Source: Paludibacteraceae bacterium
GTDB lineage: Bacteria; Bacteroidota; Bacteroidia; Bacteroidales; Paludibacteraceae
Assembly: GCA_017550335.1 (NCBI GenBank)
Contig: JAFZPM010000048.1
Span: 62,001-126,000 of the forward strand
Reading direction: 5' to 3'
DNA length: 64,000 nucleotides
Positions 61,615-64,000 of the stretch are shown piece by piece. Under the pieces are notes generated by a model, which was not told where the DNA came from, did not search any database, and worked only from the letters and a program-made list of their open reading frames with translations. A program made the translations under genes and the position numbers. Within the stretch, counting starts at the first letter, position 1; each line of letters starts with the position of its first letter.

Positions 61615-62574
61615 TCAGTCTAAGTTTATAGTACTTTCCAATTTATAATCATTCCGTTCCGAAGAAGAACGCGCGATCATCTCGCCCAAGAATCCGCACA
61701 GGAAGAGCTGCGTACCGATGATCATAGCGGTGAGCGCCAAATAGAAATAGGGGCTGTTCGCCACCAACGGAGCACTCGTGCCATCCAGGATATGGGAGAG
61801 TTTATTACCGCCCACGAAGCAGACGGAGATAAAGCCGACCAGGAACATCAAGGAACCCACCACTCCGAAGAAGTGCATCGGTTTCTTCCCGAAGGTGGAG
61901 AGGAACCACAACGACAGGAGGTCCAGATAGCCGTTCACGAAACGATTGATTCCGAACTTGGTGGAGCCATATTTGCGGGCTTGGTGGATAACCACCTTCT
62001 CGCCGATTTTCTTGAAGCCCGCGTTCTTAGCCAGATAAGGCACGTAGCGGTGCATCTCGCCGTAGACCTCGATGCTCTTCACCACGTTCTTACGGTAAGC
62101 CTTCAGTCCGCAGTTGAAGTCATGCAACTTAATGCCCGAGATGAGGCGTGTGGTCGCATTGAACAACTTGGAAGGCAGGTTCTTAGCGAGCTTGGAGTCA
62201 TATCTCTTCTTCTTCCAGCCGGACACCAAGTCATACCCATCCTCCTTCACCATGCGGTAGAGTTCAGGTATCTCATCAGGACTATCCTGCAAATCGGCGT
62301 CCATCGTGATGACCACATCGCCCTGGGCGCGGTCGAACCCGCAGTAGAGCGCGGCGGACTTGCCATAATTGCGGCGGAACGAAATACCCTTCACCGTAGA
62401 GTTCTCCTTCGCCAAGTTCTCTATGATTTGCCAAGAAGCGTCGGAGCTTCCATCATTCACAAAAATCACTTCATAAGTAAACTGATGAGCCTCCATCACA
62501 CGTTTGATCCATGCGAAAAGCTCGGGGAGAGACTCCTCCTCATTGTATAAAGGGACGACAACCGAGATGTCCAT
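61615..62574 (-). CDS. family 2 glycosyltransferase (DPM1/GtrB type)
   Basis: A 319-residue GT2 enzyme with a cytoplasmic GT-A domain (SVVVPLYNEEESLPELFAWI at the start, the metal-binding MDADLQDSPDEIPE near 90) and two C-terminal membrane segments (about 230-255 and 270-295). Such enzymes put sugars onto polyprenyl phosphate at the inner membrane for later use in the envelope. I start it at ATG 62574, directly after the DUF4199 stop; the longer frame has no family support. Confidence 0.94.
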   Translation of the reverse strand: MDISVVVPLYNEEESLPELFAWIKRVMEAHQFTYEVIFVNDGSSDASWQIIENLAKENSTVKGISFRRNYGKSAALYCGFDRAQGDVVITMDADLQDSPDEIPELYRMVKEDGYDLVSGWKKKRYDSKLAKNLPSKLFNATTRLISGIKLHDFNCGLKAYRKNVVKSIEVYGEMHRYVPYLAKNAGFKKIGEKVVIHQARKYGSTKFGINRFVNGYLDLLSLWFLSTFGKKPMHFFGVVGSLMFLVGFISVCFVGGNKLSHILDGTSAPLVANSPYFYLALTAMIIGTQLFLCGFLGEMIARSSSERNDYKLESTINLD

Positions 62575-62575
62575 A

Positions 62576-63076
62576 CTATTTTGAATTATTTGTTTTTTTT
62601 CTATTCCTAACAATCGACAGGGAAGCGAAAATCGCCACCAGACAGCCAAGGATCGTAAAGATCCAAATGGACGAGAACGCCATGTCCGACGCCGTCGTGT
62701 ACCTCATCTGCTCCGCCACGGCCACCTGCTCATCCGTCTTGGCCATCTTCTCCCAATAAAGAGCGGAGGCTTGCACCATCTGGGAGAACCCATCCGGGTC
62801 CAGCCACCTGCAATAGATGAAGATAAACACCGCCACTATCGAGGAAGCCAGGAACGACGTGAACACGCACAGATGGAAAGCGCGTCCATAGGAGATAACT
62901 CCCCCCATCACATCGTCCCTGTAGGCACCCGCATACATCGTCATACACCGATAAATGGAGTACAACATCATGACCATCAAAAACGGGGAGATGGTCGGAG
63001 CGATAATGGTCAGCAAGATGCATCCAGCAAGGATCAAGCCGAGGACAAGTCCCCCACGCATCGATACCTCAACCAT
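62576..63076 (-). CDS. DUF4199 family membrane protein
   Basis: 166 residues with four membrane segments, in the order typical of DUF4199 (VSMRGGLVLGLILAGCILL near the start, then VMGGVISYGRAFHLCVF near 62). The function is unknown; the family is common in Bacteroidota next to this type of glycosyltransferase. ATG 63076 is used; a TTG at 63097 (adding seven residues) is also possible. It is the first gene of a six-gene run. A TATTTTTG -7 box lies at 63117-63124 (minus). Confidence 0.83.
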   Translation of the reverse strand: MVEVSMRGGLVLGLILAGCILLTIIAPTISPFLMVMMLYSIYRCMTMYAGAYRDDVMGGVISYGRAFHLCVFTSFLASSIVAVFIFIYCRWLDPDGFSQMVQASALYWEKMAKTDEQVAVAEQMRYTTASDMAFSSIWIFTILGCLVAIFASLSIVRNRKKTNNSK

Positions 63077-63177
63077 ATTTTGTGATGTTTTTTCCAACTT
63101 CCACCCAATTTCTCCACAAAAATACTCTTTTTTCAGTCCACACCGTCATTTTCGATAAAAATAATTAAGCAAAAGCG

Positions 63178-63207
63178 TTTGCGTTACGAAAAAAATGTCT
63201 ACTTTCG
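63178..63207 (+). promoter_or_regulatory. promoter of the SRP RNA
   Basis: TTTG (63178-63181), 18 bases, TACTTTCG (63200-63207): one mismatch to TAnnTTTG. The start of transcription would fall on or near the SRP RNA 5' end. Confidence 0.6.
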
Positions 63208-63208
63208 C

Positions 63209-63310
63209 GGTGGGTAAGTCCTACACGACCAGCTCCCTTCTAATTCCCCAGGGCCTGACCGCAGCAAGGAGAGTCGGTTGTAGCGGTGCGATGTAGTAAG
63301 CTTGCCCACC
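63209..63310 (+). ncRNA. ffs: signal recognition particle RNA, small bacterial type
   Basis: About 102 bases that close on themselves (GGTGGGTAAG with CTTGCCCACC). The domain IV core CCCCAGGGCC...GCAGCAAGG is clear and marks the Ffh-binding site. The apical loop reads CTGACC where many bacteria have CGGAAG. This RNA guides nascent membrane proteins to the SRP receptor. tRNA-Thr follows after one base. Confidence 0.9.
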
Positions 63311-63311
63311 T

Positions 63312-63385
63312 GCCTCTTTAGCTCAGTTGGCCAGAGCACGTGATTTGTAATCTCGGGGTCGTTGGTTCGAATCCGACAAGAGGCT
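63312..63385 (+). tRNA. tRNA-Thr (TGT)
   Basis: Seventy-four bases: acceptor GCCTCTT / AAGAGGC, anticodon loop TTTGTAA (anticodon TGT), T arm GTTGGTTCGAATCCGAC. Discriminator T, CCA not encoded. The anticodon stem has a T-T mismatch at pair 29-41. It begins one base after the SRP RNA. Confidence 0.95.
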
Positions 63386-63400
63386 CAAAAAGGAATCGAA

Positions 63401-63426
63401 AGCCAGTGAGAACACTGGCTTTTTTT
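63401..63426 (+). terminator. rho-independent terminator of the SRP RNA/tRNA-Thr unit
   Basis: AGCCAGTG pairs with CACTGGCT (loop AGAA), followed by a T run. Confidence 0.92.
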
Positions 63427-63446
63427 ATGTCTTGCGGGAACAGGAC

Positions 63447-63474
63447 GTAGAGACGCAAAATTTTGCGTCTCTAC
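63447..63474. repeat. perfect 28-bp palindrome
   Basis: GTAGAGACGCAAAA followed by its exact reverse complement. It shares the outer ten bases of each arm with the palindrome at 21826-21853 but has a different centre that is still self-complementary. Confidence 0.85.
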
Positions 63475-63535
63475 AGAACCACGCCTCGCAACGGATTTGA
63501 AAATTCCACAGAAATGAATCCACGGACCCAATTCA

Positions 63536-63571
63536 AAATTCTTAATTCAAAATTCATAATTCTCTCATTTT
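63536..63571. repeat. AATTCAAAATTC-type repeat
   Basis: AATTCTTAATTCAAAATTCATAATTC, a short period repeat that overlaps the recQ stop region; read on the other strand it resembles the GAATTAAGAGTT family. Confidence 0.55.
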
Positions 63572-64000
63572 CTCATCCTGATCCAGTCCGCCTCATCCAC
63601 CTCAACAATTCCCTGGTCACGCAGGTGGCGGACCACCGTGAAAAATTTCTTCTCATCGACATCCGTCATCGACAACAAAGAACGGATCGGCTTAGGGGAA
63701 TCAGCCAACTGGGCGGAGAGGAAATCCTTCACACCATCGAAGACATAATTGGGCAACCCGCTTTCGCTCTTCCCCAGGCAATAGTCGCACGCCCCACAAT
63801 CATGAGGGTTCTCCTCCCCGAAATAGCGCAAGAGCATCCGGCTACGGCAGTGGGAAGAATCCGTGGCATAGGCGATCACCTGCTCCACCCTTCTGGAGAA
63901 GCGTGCCAAGCGCTCCTCGTACACCTCCTTCGAGATATACACGCGTGACTCGTCCACCCTGCGCCGCAGGAACTTGATGTAAGGGGTTTTCTTCCCCGGT
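63565..64000 (-). CDS. recQ: RecQ-family ATP-dependent DNA helicase, C-terminal part (runs off window)
   Basis: The frame is open from the window edge to a stop at 63565, giving about 144 residues. They hold the end of the second RecA-like domain (KKTPYIKFLRRRVDESRV) and the RecQ zinc-binding module with Cys residues in SSHCRSRMLLRYFGE and HDCGACDYCLG, followed by a winged-helix-like C-terminus. RecQ unwinds DNA 3' to 5' during recombination repair. Its N-terminal helicase motifs lie outside the window. Confidence 0.9.
   Translation of the reverse strand, partial: PGKKTPYIKFLRRRVDESRVYISKEVYEERLARFSRRVEQVIAYATDSSHCRSRMLLRYFGEENPHDCGACDYCLGKSESGLPNYVFDGVKDFLSAQLADSPKPIRSLLSMTDVDEKKFFTVVRHLRDQGIVEVDEADWIRMRK

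Overview
The window looks like a chromosomal segment of a member of the Bacteroidota, most likely order Bacteroidales. The signs are: a PorU-type C-terminal signal peptidase of the type IX secretion system (T9SS); secreted proteins with T9SS type A and type B C-terminal sorting domains; zinc-free L31 type B; lineage-typical DUF families (DUF4293, DUF4199, DUF4834, DUF5063, DUF6048, DUF6452); and promoters of the Bacteroidetes form TTTG-N(18-20)-TAnnTTTG. No plasmid, phage, insertion sequence or CRISPR array is visible. The genus cannot be named from this sequence.

Layout. 1-2625: 5' part of a large secreted protein (minus). 3078-5864: glyS and a periplasmic cyclophilin (minus), divergent from rpmE (plus). 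5936-8539: nadK, fmt and an ECF sigma factor. 8690-8763: tRNA-Asp. 8925-15472: tatD, a FAH-family hydrolase, porU, a Crp/FNR regulator and prephenate dehydrogenase (plus). 15767-18425: tRNA-Ser, ExbB, a membrane protein and two ExbD (minus). 18507-21428: an HD hydrolase and transketolase. 21429-21967: a repeat island. 21968-24809: rplM-rpsI-rpsB-tsf. 25102-28963: hisI-ftsE-metF-DUF4834-gpmI, apparently one mixed operon. 29179-34373: an LTA-synthase-like sulfatase, then a membrane protein / winged-helix regulator / CreD cluster. 34561-41064: a UvrD-like helicase, short DprA, aminotransferase, GNAT, DUF4293 and IorB. 41247-48536: a small anchored protein, a 1370-residue T9SS type B cargo protein, an epimerase, a small basic protein and a CCA-type nucleotidyltransferase. 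48703-50521: a small Cys-rich lipoprotein, a MauE/thioredoxin-like protein and hisA. 50621-54955: DUF5063, a 3'-5' exonuclease, a PurF homologue and a GH13 enzyme. 55459-58791: a BspA-like leucine-rich T9SS type A cargo protein (plus). 59158-63076: a tightly packed six-gene operon. 63209-63385: SRP RNA and tRNA-Thr. 63565-64000: the 3' part of recQ.

Most of the content is housekeeping. Secretion forms one thread: PorU would process the sorting signals of cargo such as the two large proteins, and the ExbB/ExbD motor can energise TonB-dependent outer-membrane transport.

The less ordinary observations are: a shared 17-bp operator (ACTTTG-N5-CAAAGT) in front of both the regulator and the creD transcription units; an SRP RNA and tRNA-Thr separated by one nucleotide; a hairpin between rpsI and rpsB that pairs fully only in the coding-strand RNA; three families of intergenic repeats that co-occur in islands; a HisI without its usual HisE partner domain; a PurF homologue without the catalytic Cys1; and a Cys-rich lipoprotein coupled to a MauE/thioredoxin-like redox protein.
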